A stretch of 64,000 nucleotides of DNA. Source: Oceanospirillaceae bacterium. GTDB lineage: Bacteria > Pseudomonadota > Gammaproteobacteria > Pseudomonadales > Balneatricaceae. The translations under genes and the position numbers were made by a program. The DNA lies in the NCBI GenBank assembly GCA_013215505.1, contig JABSQZ010000015.1, positions 1 through 64,000 on the forward strand, read 5' to 3'. This document shows, one piece after another, positions 24,345-33,377 of the stretch (positions are counted from its first letter, which is position 1; each line of letters begins with the position of its first letter). A model generated the notes under the pieces. That model made no database searches. It had not been told where the DNA came from and worked only from the letters and a program-made list of their open reading frames with translations.

Positions 24345-24662
24345 TTACTCTCCAATAAGCTCCATGAACTCTGGAGAAAAGAGCCCTACTAGAAATATGG
24401 GGAGATAAATTAGGAAGTGACAGAATCTAGCGCCACTATCAACCCCTCGTGTAAGACGAATGTTGCTGTAAGGTTGATGAAAATCCTTTTTCAAAATAAT
24501 GGGGTTTAAATTTATTGCACCCCAGACATAAGCAAGCAAACTAAGTGTGAGTTCTGTCAAAGTGAGATCTATACCAAATATTGATCTAGTAATTAAATAA
24601 GCAAAACCGACAACAATCCAATATTTCACTTGAATTTTAATAACCATATTCTTGACTAACAT
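24345..24662 (-). CDS. Small hypothetical membrane protein
   Basis: A 105-residue protein that I do not recognise. It has about three hydrophobic segments: 'YWIVVGFAYLITRSIFGI', 'TLSLLAYVWGAINLNPIIL' and 'FLIYLPIFLVGLF', the last near the C-terminus, with a polar loop 'KKDFHQPYSNIRLTRGVDSG' between. Codon use is A/T-rich relative to the flanking core genes, suggesting transfer. It stands alone on the minus strand. An alternative start at the second Met (six residues in) is possible. Confidence 0.5.
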   Translation of the reverse strand: MLVKNMVIKIQVKYWIVVGFAYLITRSIFGIDLTLTELTLSLLAYVWGAINLNPIILKKDFHQPYSNIRLTRGVDSGARFCHFLIYLPIFLVGLFSPEFMELIGE

Positions 24663-24876
24663 GTATCCTTTACACCTTCTTTACGAATACCCAGGCTGAT
24701 AAACTAGCATAGAATCAGTGAGCTGCAAATGACGGTATCGGCCAAAAGAGGCCTGTATTTGATCTTAGAGCCTTTATCAATTCAACGCGTTGGCTTAATT
24801 TTAGTGAATATCGCTTTCACGTAAATGAGACGTCGCACTCTTAAGCTGTCATGTACCTAGTCAAGTTGAGGCGTAT

Positions 24877-25134
24877 TTGGAAAATTATAAGTTTGGAATT
24901 ATTGGTTTTATTCTTTTTTGCATATTCGGCTATTTAGAATATCGAAAATCCAACAAGCCATGTAAAAAGTGTGGTGGAAAGCGGAAGGTCATAAAGGTTA
25001 AAGATCCCTTAGGAAAAAATTTATCGAAAACTATAACTATTGGTATTGATTTAGGTTCATTTAATCCAAAAATATTGATTAAATATAAATGTGAAACCTG
25101 TGGCAGTATTACCAATGAAAAACGTAGACAATAG
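24877..25134 (+). CDS. Small membrane-anchored zinc-ribbon-like protein
   Basis: An 85-residue protein starting at a TTG codon. Residues about 6-20 form one transmembrane helix ('FGIIGFILFCIFGYLEY'). The cytoplasmic part carries two CxxC knuckles, 'CKKCGG' (about C33/C36) and 'CETCGS' (about C74/C77), the spacing of a zinc ribbon. I do not know the family. It is A/T-rich like its neighbours and stands alone. The start codon is uncertain; the paired CxxC motifs make a real gene likely. Confidence 0.5.
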   Translation: MENYKFGIIGFILFCIFGYLEYRKSNKPCKKCGGKRKVIKVKDPLGKNLSKTITIGIDLGSFNPKILIKYKCETCGSITNEKRRQ

Positions 25135-25551
25135 TGCAGTGTAAAAGGTACATAACAAGCAAATTAACAGAACTAAAAACAGTGGTAATCCCCTAGTTTT
25201 CTAGACACCTATTTGGTTCTCAAAGCACCTTTCGCCAGAGCCTTTGAAATGTCTGCAATGTGTCAGGTTTTGCCGTTACCCAGCTTGACTTGCAAGCGCT
25301 GAATCTTCGGTTAACTATGGCGACTGTAGGCCAATTGCAGACATTCTTGGTTAAAATACATCAGTAGGAATTACCATTTTAAAAATAGAGTTTTTCTTAT
25401 TCCAGCGGCTTTAACAACAAACTATTGTGGTACTTCTCAATTTATAGAGACTATCTGTTAGATATTTCTTGGTAGAAGTCTATCAGTTGATCAGTTTTGT
25501 ATTGTTATTCATCCACTGCTTTATGACTCCCATTGCCCTTGGAGGTAAGAA
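25135..25551. other. Intergenic stretch with a 12-base inverted repeat
   Basis: About 415 bases without a gene. AATGTCTGCAAT (25248-25259) and ATTGCAGACATT (25334-25345) form a perfect inverted repeat around a 74-base centre. Confidence 0.6.
25248..25345. repeat. Inverted repeat with GTCTGCAATGTGTCA motif, left of SBP gene
   Basis: Perfect 12-base arms enclosing 74 bases. The left arm continues as GTCTGCAATGTGTCA, a 15-mer that recurs identically at 26345-26359 on the other side of the solute-binding protein gene. Confidence 0.8.
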
Positions 25552-26262
25552 ATGAAATTTAGGTATGTATTTACAGCTAGCCTGTATTTCTTTTTCTGTG
25601 GTTATAGCTACGCAGCAAGTTTGGTATTTGCAAAATCAGGTCCGCTCGATTATTCCGCTGATATTTCAGAAACTATACTTAAAGAAGCTTATGGCCGCTT
25701 AAATATTGATATATCAACTAAGGTATTGCAATCGCATCTATCACTTTGGACTGCGAACTCTGGAGCATTGGATGGAGATATTCATAGAATAATTGGAATA
25801 GAGAATAAGTACCCAAATCTAATTCGAGTACCTGTTCCAATAAATGCGATCGAAGGGATGGTGTTTTCCAAAAAAGTAGGGCTTAAAATCAATTCCTGGG
25901 ATGACTTAAAGTCCTTTTCTGTAGGATTAAGAATTGGAGCGAAGTTCGCTGAGGCTGGCACTCAAAACATGGTTGTATCGGCTGTAATGACTAATGATCA
26001 AGTTTTCAAAATGCTTGATGAAGGGAGGACAGATGTAGTTGTTAGTACTCGAATCGAGGGTTTACTTACTTCCAGAAAACTCGGCCTTGCTAATATTTAC
26101 CCAATAGAGCCTGCAATTGTTAATCTTAAGCTTTATCACTATGTTCATAAGAAAAACAAAGCGCTTATCCCTGAGTTAACACGTATTCTGAAAATAATGG
26201 AAAAAGAAGGACGTATACTTGAGATTAAAAAGACTGCCATTGTAGAGTTACTTCGACAATAG
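25552..26262 (+). CDS. Lone periplasmic solute-binding protein (SBP family 3-like)
   Basis: A 236-residue secreted protein with a signal peptide of about 21 residues ending 'CGYSYAA'. The mature part resembles transporter-type substrate-binding domains: 'LVFAKSGPLDYSADISETIL', 'GALDGDIHRI', 'GMVFSKKVGLKINSWDDLKS' and 'VGLRIGAKFAEAG'. No permease or ATPase gene adjoins it. Lone proteins like this are common in marine gammaproteobacteria and may serve as sensory partners; its role is unknown. A GGAGG ribosome site precedes the ATG. It is flanked by two copies of a 15-base repeat. Confidence 0.7.
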   Translation: MKFRYVFTASLYFFFCGYSYAASLVFAKSGPLDYSADISETILKEAYGRLNIDISTKVLQSHLSLWTANSGALDGDIHRIIGIENKYPNLIRVPVPINAIEGMVFSKKVGLKINSWDDLKSFSVGLRIGAKFAEAGTQNMVVSAVMTNDQVFKMLDEGRTDVVVSTRIEGLLTSRKLGLANIYPIEPAIVNLKLYHYVHKKNKALIPELTRILKIMEKEGRILEIKKTAIVELLRQ

Positions 26263-26344
26263 CAAAGGTAGGCACGGTGTGTTTTATTGAGAATAGAGAG
26301 TTTAATCCACGCATCTCATAGTGATGATTCCTCGTATTAAAAAA

Positions 26345-26368
26345 GTCTGCAATGTGTCATTTGCAGAC
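26345..26368. repeat. Hairpin with GTCTGCAATGTGTCA motif, right of SBP gene
   Basis: GTCTGCAA / TTGCAGAC arms with an 8-base loop; the first 15 bases repeat those at 25251-25265. It may be a repeat element or terminator for the SBP gene. Confidence 0.75.
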
Positions 26369-26533
26369 ATCCGTAGGTAAATGGTGTGGCGGTTTTCACT
26401 GACAACCCTGACCTATTATACAGTCGGATCTGAGCTAATATTTCAAAGTTTCAGATAAAGTACAAGCTACTACAGTTAAGCTACCTTTTTAGATTTTCTG
26501 GCCAGGAACTGTCGACCTGGCTAGGTGAAACTG

Positions 26534-28429
26534 CTACAGCAGTTCCCAGTGTACAGCGGCAGCCGCCAGGCTAACCCCATTATATTGCACGGTCTGAGGA
26601 TTATAGTTAAACACAAACCTGTGGGTTTTGGTTTCCCTCACTCGTACGCCTTCAGTTAGTTCCTGCACTGCTATTCCCTCTGCTACGCAAAGTTTTTTCA
26701 GCATAGCTATTAACGCTTCTCTATCCGCCCATGCGGTTAAATACTGGCGCTTGTCAGTGCCGATCAATACCGGCCTGTCACAGGCCGTGCGCTCGATCAC
26801 CGGGTCATCACCGGTGGTAGTTTCAATCCAGTTAAAGACTTTTCCACTGTCTTTGAGCGGCAACTCAACGCTGGGGCGCAACGACTCTACATAACTGACT
26901 TTATTGTTAATCCCCGGCATAGGCGGCTGCAAATTCAGCGCGAAGTTGGCGGTTTTAGAGCCACTTCTTGGTCCGGCCAGCACTGAGCCTGAAAAGCACT
27001 CAATTGCCGCTGTTAACTGCGTATTGAAGCTCATTAAACCGGGAATCACTACTAACTTGTAATTTTCCAGAGAGGTACTGTCAGGCGGGATAATGTCGAT
27101 AGATAAACCTAGGCTGCGCAGTGCTCTATAGTAGTCAAACACCAGCTTAAAGTAGTTAAAGCTGGCCCCCTGTGGTTGAATCTGCCAGGCCCAATCTGAC
27201 TCATAGTCAAACACTAGTGCCACTTGAGCACTGGCAGTGCTGACCTCAGGCATAGTTTCTATTTCAGCGGCGACCGCACTGGCTTCGGCTAGCCCCGGTG
27301 CCGGGTTGTTGTCTGCGGTATAGAGACCGGTGTGCATTTGCTCCTGAGCGAAGGGCACTTGGCGCCAGCGAAAGTAGCAGACCGCCTCTGCGCCATGGGC
27401 GAAGGCCTCCCAGCTCCACAGCCGCACCATGCCCGGCAGTGGAGCGGGGTTGTAGGGCGCCCAGTTCACCGGGCCCGGCTGCTGCTCCATAATCCACCAC
27501 CGGCCGCGACCGACACTGCGGTACAGGTCGTGGTGAAAGGCCTGAAAGTCCGGGTCGCCCTGCTGTGAGAAGTGTAATTTCCAGTCATCTCCCTCTTCAG
27601 ATCTATCTTCCAGGAAACCCAGCGGATAGCTGTCCCAGCTGGCGATATCTAAATCGGCACCGACCTTGTAGTGATCGAAATCTGTGATTCGGCCCATGTA
27701 GTTGTGAATTAACGGGGCACTGCTATGCTTGCGTAGCACCTCAGCTTGAATGCGGTTAAAAGTCACTACCTGGTCGGAGCTGAAGCGCTTAAAATCGAGT
27801 AAATGGCTGGGGTTTGGATCAGTCACACATTGATTCGGCAGTTGTATCTGCGCAAAACTGTTGTACTCCATTGACCAAAAGATGTTACCCCAGGCATTGT
27901 TAAGTGCCTCGATACTGTCGTATTTGTTTTTCAGCCATCGCTTAAACTCGGCCAGTGCGGCTTCACTGTAAGATAAAGTTGTGTCGTGACAGCTGTATTC
28001 ATTGTCGATTTGCCAGGCCTGAATGTGCGGGTTGTCGCCGTAGCGCTTGGCCAGCAGAGCGCAGATCCGCTGACACTCCAACCGATAGGGCTGGTGGCTG
28101 AAACAGTAGTTGCGGCGCGAGCCGAATTTTTTCGGCGCACCACTGGCATCTACGGCCAGCATTTGTGGCCACTTGTCTAACATCCAGCGCGGTGGGGTGG
28201 CGGTGGGAGTACCCATAATGACTTTTAAGCCGGCATTACCCAAGGTCTCAACCGCTTTGTCCAGCCACTGCCAATCCAACTGGTAGGGGCTGGGCTCGAT
28301 GCGACTCCAGGCAAACTCGCCTATACGCACCCAGCTTAACCCCGCTTCGACCATGCGTTTGGCATCTTCTGCCCATATATCCTGAGGCCAGTGCTCCGGG
28401 TAGTAACAAGTACCTAAAGTGCGTTTCAT
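26534..28429 (-). CDS. GH42 beta-galactosidase
   Basis: A 631-residue cytoplasmic glycosidase (no signal peptide) hydrolysing terminal beta-galactosides. The acid/base is E144 in 'QIDNEY' and the nucleophile E315 in 'WIMEQQPGP', with 'GEFAWSRIEP' at the start of the barrel and 'YHGAE'-like trimerisation parts replaced by 'FAHGAEAVCYFRWRQ'. The ATG at 28429 follows AAGGAAAA; the in-frame start 12 codons upstream overlaps the lactonase gene and is less likely. It is the last gene of the galactoside operon, 10 bases after the lactonase stop. Confidence 0.92.
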   Translation of the reverse strand: MKRTLGTCYYPEHWPQDIWAEDAKRMVEAGLSWVRIGEFAWSRIEPSPYQLDWQWLDKAVETLGNAGLKVIMGTPTATPPRWMLDKWPQMLAVDASGAPKKFGSRRNYCFSHQPYRLECQRICALLAKRYGDNPHIQAWQIDNEYSCHDTTLSYSEAALAEFKRWLKNKYDSIEALNNAWGNIFWSMEYNSFAQIQLPNQCVTDPNPSHLLDFKRFSSDQVVTFNRIQAEVLRKHSSAPLIHNYMGRITDFDHYKVGADLDIASWDSYPLGFLEDRSEEGDDWKLHFSQQGDPDFQAFHHDLYRSVGRGRWWIMEQQPGPVNWAPYNPAPLPGMVRLWSWEAFAHGAEAVCYFRWRQVPFAQEQMHTGLYTADNNPAPGLAEASAVAAEIETMPEVSTASAQVALVFDYESDWAWQIQPQGASFNYFKLVFDYYRALRSLGLSIDIIPPDSTSLENYKLVVIPGLMSFNTQLTAAIECFSGSVLAGPRSGSKTANFALNLQPPMPGINNKVSYVESLRPSVELPLKDSGKVFNWIETTTGDDPVIERTACDRPVLIGTDKRQYLTAWADREALIAMLKKLCVAEGIAVQELTEGVRVRETKTHRFVFNYNPQTVQYNGVSLAAAAVHWELL

Positions 28430-28439
28430 TTTTTTTCCT

Positions 28440-29297
28440 TTAATCGATGATAACGGGGTGTTCACGCTGGCCGCTAACAGTCAGGTCGGTATAGAAGGTT
28501 TGCCCGGCGGGTTGTTGGTGCAATTGACAATCACTCAGCCCCTGTCTGGCAGTGGTGATAAAGAGCCGATTTAATTGCTGGCCGCCAAATGCCGGGCAGG
28601 TGGTGTGTGCCGTGGGCACCGCAATGCTCTGTAGCAATTCGCCCCGACTCGAATACTGGGCGATACGCGCCGCGCCCCACTGGGCTATCCATAAATTTCC
28701 CTGTGCATCGCAGACCGCCCCATCGGGGTTGAGGTCATGCGTTTGCAGGTCTATCAGCATTTGTCGTTCCCCGCTGGGCCAGCCGTGCTGAGGATCCAAC
28801 GGCTGTCGCCAGATAATTTGCTCAGCGGTATCTGTGTAATAGCTACAACTGCTGTCCGGGGCAAAACAAATGGCATTAGAAATACTGACAGCGGTTTTAA
28901 TTTGTCGCAACTCACCGCGGTAATAGCGGTAGATAGCACCAGCTGCAGGCTCTGCCTTTTTGCCCATAGTGCCGATCCAGAAACCACCCCAGGGGTCGGC
29001 GCGACCGTCGTTGGAACGAGTGATAGGGTTGTCGGCTTCCAGCGGACAGATTATCGACTGTTGTCCGTCGAGCAAGTTGAACTTGAATAACGCGCTTTCA
29101 CTGGCGATCAGCAAGTGATCCCGGTCTATCCAACCGGCGGCCGAAACCATCTCGGGAAATTGCCACGACTTGAGCTCGCCGCTGCCTTTAGCGTATAGCG
29201 TCTTAGCCAATATATCGAACCAGTAAAGCTGCTGGCGCAATGGATGCCAGAGAGGCCCTTCGCCCAGTTGGCAGGGGCTCTGATCAAAAACTTGCAT
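28440..29297 (-). CDS. SMP-30/gluconolactonase-family lactonase (predicted galactonolactonase)
   Basis: A 285-residue six-bladed beta-propeller of the SMP-30/regucalcin family. Metal ligands are visible: Glu in 'LGEGPLWHP', Asn in 'SNAICFAPDS' and Asp in 'LNPDGAVCDAQGNLWI'; 'RSNDGRADPWGGFWIGTMG' holds the substrate loop. In the operon it should open D-galactono-1,4-lactone made by the SDR dehydrogenase to D-galactonate. It overlaps the aldolase stop as TAATG, indicating translational coupling, and is followed by the GH42 gene. Confidence 0.85.
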   Translation of the reverse strand: MQVFDQSPCQLGEGPLWHPLRQQLYWFDILAKTLYAKGSGELKSWQFPEMVSAAGWIDRDHLLIASESALFKFNLLDGQQSIICPLEADNPITRSNDGRADPWGGFWIGTMGKKAEPAAGAIYRYYRGELRQIKTAVSISNAICFAPDSSCSYYTDTAEQIIWRQPLDPQHGWPSGERQMLIDLQTHDLNPDGAVCDAQGNLWIAQWGAARIAQYSSRGELLQSIAVPTAHTTCPAFGGQQLNRLFITTARQGLSDCQLHQQPAGQTFYTDLTVSGQREHPVIID

Positions 29298-29908
29298 TAC
29301 AAACCTTTAGCGCGATTGTAGGCCGCTACCATCTGCAGGGCAATCTCTTGCACTTGAGCGGCGCTGTAACCAGGTTTATACAGTGCAGATCCTATACCAA
29401 AACCTTGCACACCCGCTTTGATCCACTGGCCGAAGTTATCGGCACTGGCACCGCCTACCGCATAGAGGGGTATGCTTTTAGGTAACACTACCGACATCGC
29501 AGCGACTCCGGCAGGTCCTATGATAGAGGCGGGGAATATTTTCAAACCGTCGGCGCCGGCATCGATGGCACTGAAGCATTCGCTGGGAGTGAGAACACCC
29601 GGGTAAGAAAGTAAATTTAGCGCTTTAGTGCGCGCGATGACATCAATATTGCAATTGGGCGAAACGATCATGCTGGCACCGGTCTGTGCCACCGCTTCGA
29701 CATCTGCAACAGACAATACCGTGCCGGCACCAAAAGTGGCGCGCCCGGCGAAGCTCTCGACCATTAAGCTGATACTGTCCAGTGCGTCTGGTGAGTTCAG
29801 TGGTACTTCTATCTTAGTGATGCCGGCCGCGATTAACACTTCGGCGATGGCTATGGCATCTATAGGCTCTATACCACGCAATATGGCGATTAACTGACGC
29901 TGTTGCAT
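29297..29908 (-). CDS. dgoA: 2-dehydro-3-deoxy-6-phosphogalactonate aldolase
   Basis: A 203-residue class I aldolase of the KDPG/KDPGal family, splitting 2-keto-3-deoxy-6-phosphogalactonate into pyruvate and glyceraldehyde 3-phosphate. The catalytic Glu is in 'KIEVPLNSP', the Schiff-base Lys in 'GLKIFPAS', and 'GAGTVL', 'SPNCN' and 'YPGVLTPSE' match the DgoA type rather than Eda. The ATG at 29908 has GGAG six bases upstream; another ATG at 29920 overlaps the kinase. It lies directly after the kinase stop and overlaps the lactonase start. Confidence 0.9.
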   Translation of the reverse strand: MQQRQLIAILRGIEPIDAIAIAEVLIAAGITKIEVPLNSPDALDSISLMVESFAGRATFGAGTVLSVADVEAVAQTGASMIVSPNCNIDVIARTKALNLLSYPGVLTPSECFSAIDAGADGLKIFPASIIGPAGVAAMSVVLPKSIPLYAVGGASADNFGQWIKAGVQGFGIGSALYKPGYSAAQVQEIALQMVAAYNRAKGL

Positions 29909-29909
29909 C

Positions 29910-30809
29910 TCAGGCTCCATTTAATTGTCGGTAGGCTAAGCTCAGCCCTTTTAAGGTCATAGTTTCACTGTTAGCTTGTGTGCTAGTGACAGAGAGCATT
30001 TGTAACGCCTGACTATAGTGTCTACTGAGTTGGCTCTCACCGATAATAGTCACTTGCTGGCCGGCCCAAAAATCTTTGCTGCTAGCTAACTCCAGACCGA
30101 TTAACAGACCTGATAGCCGTGCATTGGCACCTGCAGCGGATAAGTCGCCAATCAGCGTCTCTGCGCGCAGTGCAAATAGTTGCGCGGTAATACTCTGCGG
30201 GCGTGCCATACTGTCATCGATGGCCACCTTGAAAGCCTGCTCATCCCAGGCGCTAGTGTCCAGAGAGTGGCGCAACACTGATTGTTTCGCCAGCAGGGAG
30301 TAGAGCTCGCCAGTGAGGAAAGTTTGAAATTCGGTAATCTTACCTTCGACCACCCGCACCCATTTACAGTGAGTGCCGGGCAGGCAAACCACCCCGGAGA
30401 AATCCGCGGCATCGGTCAGTAACCCCGCCACTTGAGTCTCTTCACCGCGCATCACATCGGCGGGAGCCAACTGTTTAATTCCCGGACAGATATGCACATT
30501 AATGCGCGGATCGCTAACCGGTGCTTTAGTCAGTACGGTTCCAGGGGAGCAAGGGACGCTGTCGTAGCTCGCTTCTACCCAGCCCTGTCTGGAGCCCAAC
30601 ATGCCGCAGGCCAGTACTTGGGTACAGCTATCGGCGTTGAGCCAATAATCAATCTGCTCTAGTAATACCCCTTCAAACTGATCAGAATTCAAGCTGTTCA
30701 TACCTTGATCACAGCTGCGTTGATCGAGTACTTCACCGCTACTGTTCATTAGCCAGGCGCGTAAATGACTTGTGCCCCAATCCAGGGCTATCCAGTTATC
30801 TGTGTTCAT
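29910..30809 (-). CDS. dgoK: 2-dehydro-3-deoxygalactonokinase
   Basis: A 299-residue sugar kinase that phosphorylates 2-keto-3-deoxygalactonate at O6. Features are 'ALDWGTSHLRAWLM' (phosphate-1 motif), 'GMLGSRQGWVEASY', 'CLPGTHCKWVRVVEGKI' and the C-terminal 'TIIGESQLSRHYSQAL'. The start chosen is the ATG at 30809, which overlaps the SDR stop as ATGA; a longer frame to 30932 reads through the SDR gene without family similarity. It sits between the dehydrogenase and aldolase genes, as expected for the pathway. Confidence 0.88.
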   Translation of the reverse strand: MNTDNWIALDWGTSHLRAWLMNSSGEVLDQRSCDQGMNSLNSDQFEGVLLEQIDYWLNADSCTQVLACGMLGSRQGWVEASYDSVPCSPGTVLTKAPVSDPRINVHICPGIKQLAPADVMRGEETQVAGLLTDAADFSGVVCLPGTHCKWVRVVEGKITEFQTFLTGELYSLLAKQSVLRHSLDTSAWDEQAFKVAIDDSMARPQSITAQLFALRAETLIGDLSAAGANARLSGLLIGLELASSKDFWAGQQVTIIGESQLSRHYSQALQMLSVTSTQANSETMTLKGLSLAYRQLNGA

Positions 30810-31576
30810 CCGGTCACCACCACTCCGCCGTCGACGGCGATGGCCTGGCCGCTGATCATGCGGCTGGCTTGTGAAGCTAAAAATAAGGTGGCATCGACTA
30901 TATCTCTGGGCGCTAAATGCTCCTTCAGGCACTGCCTATCTAAATGCGCCGCTAAATCTTCTGGACTCGCCCACATATCCAGTTGCTTTTGGGTGAGTAC
31001 CCAACCCGGCAGCAGCGAGTTAACTCTGATGTTATCGCCACCGAGCTCGCGGGCCAGGGCGCGGGTCAATCCGGTGATGGCCGCCTTGGAGGCGACGTAA
31101 CCCGGATAGCCGGCATTACCCATTAAATAGGATATAGACGAAAAGTTTATAATTGAGCCGTAGCCGAGTTTGCGCATGCCGGGGCTGACTGCCTGAGCGG
31201 TAAAAAAATGTGGCCGTAAGTTTACCGCCATCCCCGCATCCCACTGCTGCGGGGTGTAATCACTCAGTGAGTGGCGGGCATCGTTGGCGGCGTTGTTGAC
31301 CAGTGTAGTGATTGCTCCGTGGGCTTGCTCGGCCTGTTGTATGGCGTTTTGCAAAGCTTCGATATCAGTGATGTCGCACTGGATAAATAGCGGTGTTACT
31401 CCGTGTTTTAACTGCATGTCTGCGACAAATTCGCCGGCATCCGAACGCTGCACAAAAGCGACTTTAGCACCTTGTTCGATAAAACCTTCAGTCAGGGCGG
31501 CGCCGATTCCAGAACCGCCGCCGGTAATAAAGACACTGCTATTTTTTAAATCGTGGAAGGTAACAAATTTTGACAT
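30806..31576 (-). CDS. SDR oxidoreductase, predicted D-galactose 1-dehydrogenase
   Basis: A 256-residue short-chain dehydrogenase. The cofactor motif 'TGGGSGIGAAL' is near residue 18, 'NNAAND' near 92, the catalytic Ser in 'NFSSISYLM' and Tyr-x3-Lys in 'YPGYVASKAAI'. In the order of the operon it should oxidise D-galactose to galactono-lactone, feeding the lactonase. The same fold also serves L-arabinose or fucose dehydrogenases, so sugar specificity is inferred from its neighbours. Its stop overlaps the kinase start, and it lies 85 bases after the dehydratase gene. Confidence 0.8.
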   Translation of the reverse strand: MSKFVTFHDLKNSSVFITGGGSGIGAALTEGFIEQGAKVAFVQRSDAGEFVADMQLKHGVTPLFIQCDITDIEALQNAIQQAEQAHGAITTLVNNAANDARHSLSDYTPQQWDAGMAVNLRPHFFTAQAVSPGMRKLGYGSIINFSSISYLMGNAGYPGYVASKAAITGLTRALARELGGDNIRVNSLLPGWVLTQKQLDMWASPEDLAAHLDRQCLKEHLAPRDIVDATLFLASQASRMISGQAIAVDGGVVVTG

Positions 31577-31661
31577 TAGCCTAATCTCCTTGTGTCCCGG
31601 GCGAAGCCTGGACCAATCAGCTGCTGAATCGGGCTATCTGGGTATGTAATTAGTGCCTGCA

Positions 31662-33377
31662 TTAGTGACTCTCCCTGGTAACGAGGCGGGTATCTTTGCC
31701 CACTAAAAAGTCTAAGTCGGCACCGGTATCGGCCTGCATCACATGATCTATATAGAGTTTTGCGTAGCCACGGGTATAGTGAGGTGGCTCGGGCTGCCAG
31801 TGCTTGCGTCGTTCTTCGAGTTCAGCGTCGCTGACCTCTAATTCTAAAATGCCATCCTTTGCCGAAAGGCGAATTATATCGCCAGTTTTTACCAGGGCTA
31901 AAGTACCACCGGCATTGGCTTCAGGGGCGACGTGTAGTACCACAGTGCCAAAGGCGGTGCCCGACATGCGCGCATCCGAGACCCGCACCATATCGGTGAT
32001 ACCCTTTTCTACTAAGCAGCGCGGTATCGGCATATTGCCAACCTCCGGCATGCCCGGATAACCTTTGGGACCACAGCCTTTAAGCACTAAGATAGTATTT
32101 TCATCCACCGGCAGGTCGGGCAGGTCGATCTTGGCTTTCATATCTTCGATGTTTTCAAATACATAAGCGCTGCCGCGGTGCTCTAACAAATGTTCAGAGG
32201 CCGCCGAAGGTTTAATAATGGCACCTAGAGGTGCTAAGTTGCCGCGCAATACTCGCAACCCAGCAGCGGGCTTTAGGGGTGCATCAAAGCGGTGTATCAC
32301 ATCAAAATTGAAACACTCAGCCCCCTCGCTATAGCTGCTGATGTCTTTGTTTAAAACCGTGTTGGCGGGGTATAGCTTATCCTTTAGCTCTTTTAGTACC
32401 ACTGGCATGCCGCCGGCGTAACAGAAATCTTCCATCAGATATTTACCCGATGGCATGCAGTTGACCAGTAGTGGAATCTCGCCACCAATTTCAAAGTCTT
32501 TCAAGCTAAGTTCTATTTCGGCGCGCCCGGCTATCGCCAGTAAGTGCACCACTGCATTACTGGAGCCACCCACTGCCGCGTTGGCCACAATGGCATTTTT
32601 CAGACTCTCTTTGCTCAGAACCTTAGACATGACCAGATCTTCTTCGACCATCTCAACGATGCGTTTGCCGGTTAGGTGGGCAAGGGCTGCACGGCGCGCA
32701 TCCACTGCCGGTAGCGCTGCGTTAGTCGGCAGGCACAGACCCATCGCCTCTACCAGAGAGGCCATAGTCGAGGCGGTACCCATGGTCATACAGACACCCG
32801 CAGAGCGGCTCATGCCGGACTCGGCTGCCATGAAATCTTGCAGGCTCATGTCACCGGCGCGCACGCTCTCGGAGAATTTCCAGACGTCGGTCCCAGAACC
32901 GATATCTTTACCCCGCCACTTGCCGTTAAGCATAGGGCCGGATGACACAACGATCGTCGGCAGGTCGACGCTGGCAGCGCCCATTAACTGGCCGGGGGTG
33001 GTTTTATCACAACCTCCAAGCAGCACTACGCCATCGATGCCGTAGGCGCGGATACTCTCCTCAACATCCATGGCCAGCAAATTGCGAAACAACATGGCGG
33101 TAGGTTTCATCTGCGTCTCGCCAAGCGACATCACCGGGAATTCCACCGGAAAGCCACCGGCCTCCCAGACTCCGCGCTTGACCATTTCCGCTAAATCACG
33201 CAGTCCAGAGTTGCAGGGAGTCAGCTCTGACCAAGTGTTGCAGATGCCAATGATCGGGCGGCCATCGAAAACGTGGTCGGGAAAGCCTTGATTTTTCATC
33301 CAGCTGCGGTGAATAAAGCCGTCTTTGTCCTGCTTGCCATACCAGGCTTGGGAGCGGCGAGTTTTTTTATCTGTCAT
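31662..33377 (-). CDS. IlvD/Edd-family sugar acid dehydratase (predicted galactonate dehydratase)
   Basis: A 571-residue iron-sulfur dehydratase of the L-arabinonate/D-xylonate dehydratase branch of IlvD/Edd. The cluster cysteines lie in 'CNTWSELTPCNSG', 'GGCDKTTPGQ' and 'AGVCMTMGTAST', and 'DARMSGTAFGTVVLHVAPEA' is the conserved C-terminal block. In classic De Ley-Doudoroff loci this step is done by DgoD, an enolase-superfamily enzyme absent from the window; this non-homologous enzyme is the only candidate for galactonate to 2-keto-3-deoxygalactonate. Its start overlaps the alpha-galactosidase stop as ATGA. Confidence 0.88.
   Translation of the reverse strand: MTDKKTRRSQAWYGKQDKDGFIHRSWMKNQGFPDHVFDGRPIIGICNTWSELTPCNSGLRDLAEMVKRGVWEAGGFPVEFPVMSLGETQMKPTAMLFRNLLAMDVEESIRAYGIDGVVLLGGCDKTTPGQLMGAASVDLPTIVVSSGPMLNGKWRGKDIGSGTDVWKFSESVRAGDMSLQDFMAAESGMSRSAGVCMTMGTASTMASLVEAMGLCLPTNAALPAVDARRAALAHLTGKRIVEMVEEDLVMSKVLSKESLKNAIVANAAVGGSSNAVVHLLAIAGRAEIELSLKDFEIGGEIPLLVNCMPSGKYLMEDFCYAGGMPVVLKELKDKLYPANTVLNKDISSYSEGAECFNFDVIHRFDAPLKPAAGLRVLRGNLAPLGAIIKPSAASEHLLEHRGSAYVFENIEDMKAKIDLPDLPVDENTILVLKGCGPKGYPGMPEVGNMPIPRCLVEKGITDMVRVSDARMSGTAFGTVVLHVAPEANAGGTLALVKTGDIIRLSAKDGILELEVSDAELEERRKHWQPEPPHYTRGYAKLYIDHVMQADTGADLDFLVGKDTRLVTRESH

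Noticed and set aside
26380-26440. Possible inverted fourth copy of the 75-base dispersed repeat
   Set aside because: Only short blocks (GACCTATT, TCGGATCTGA) matched; too little to separate from chance.
30810-30932. Longer N-terminus for the KDGal kinase
   Set aside because: The extra 41 residues run antiparallel-free over the end of the SDR gene in another frame, are Arg-rich without similarity, and the ATG at 30809 gives a clean ATGA overlap.
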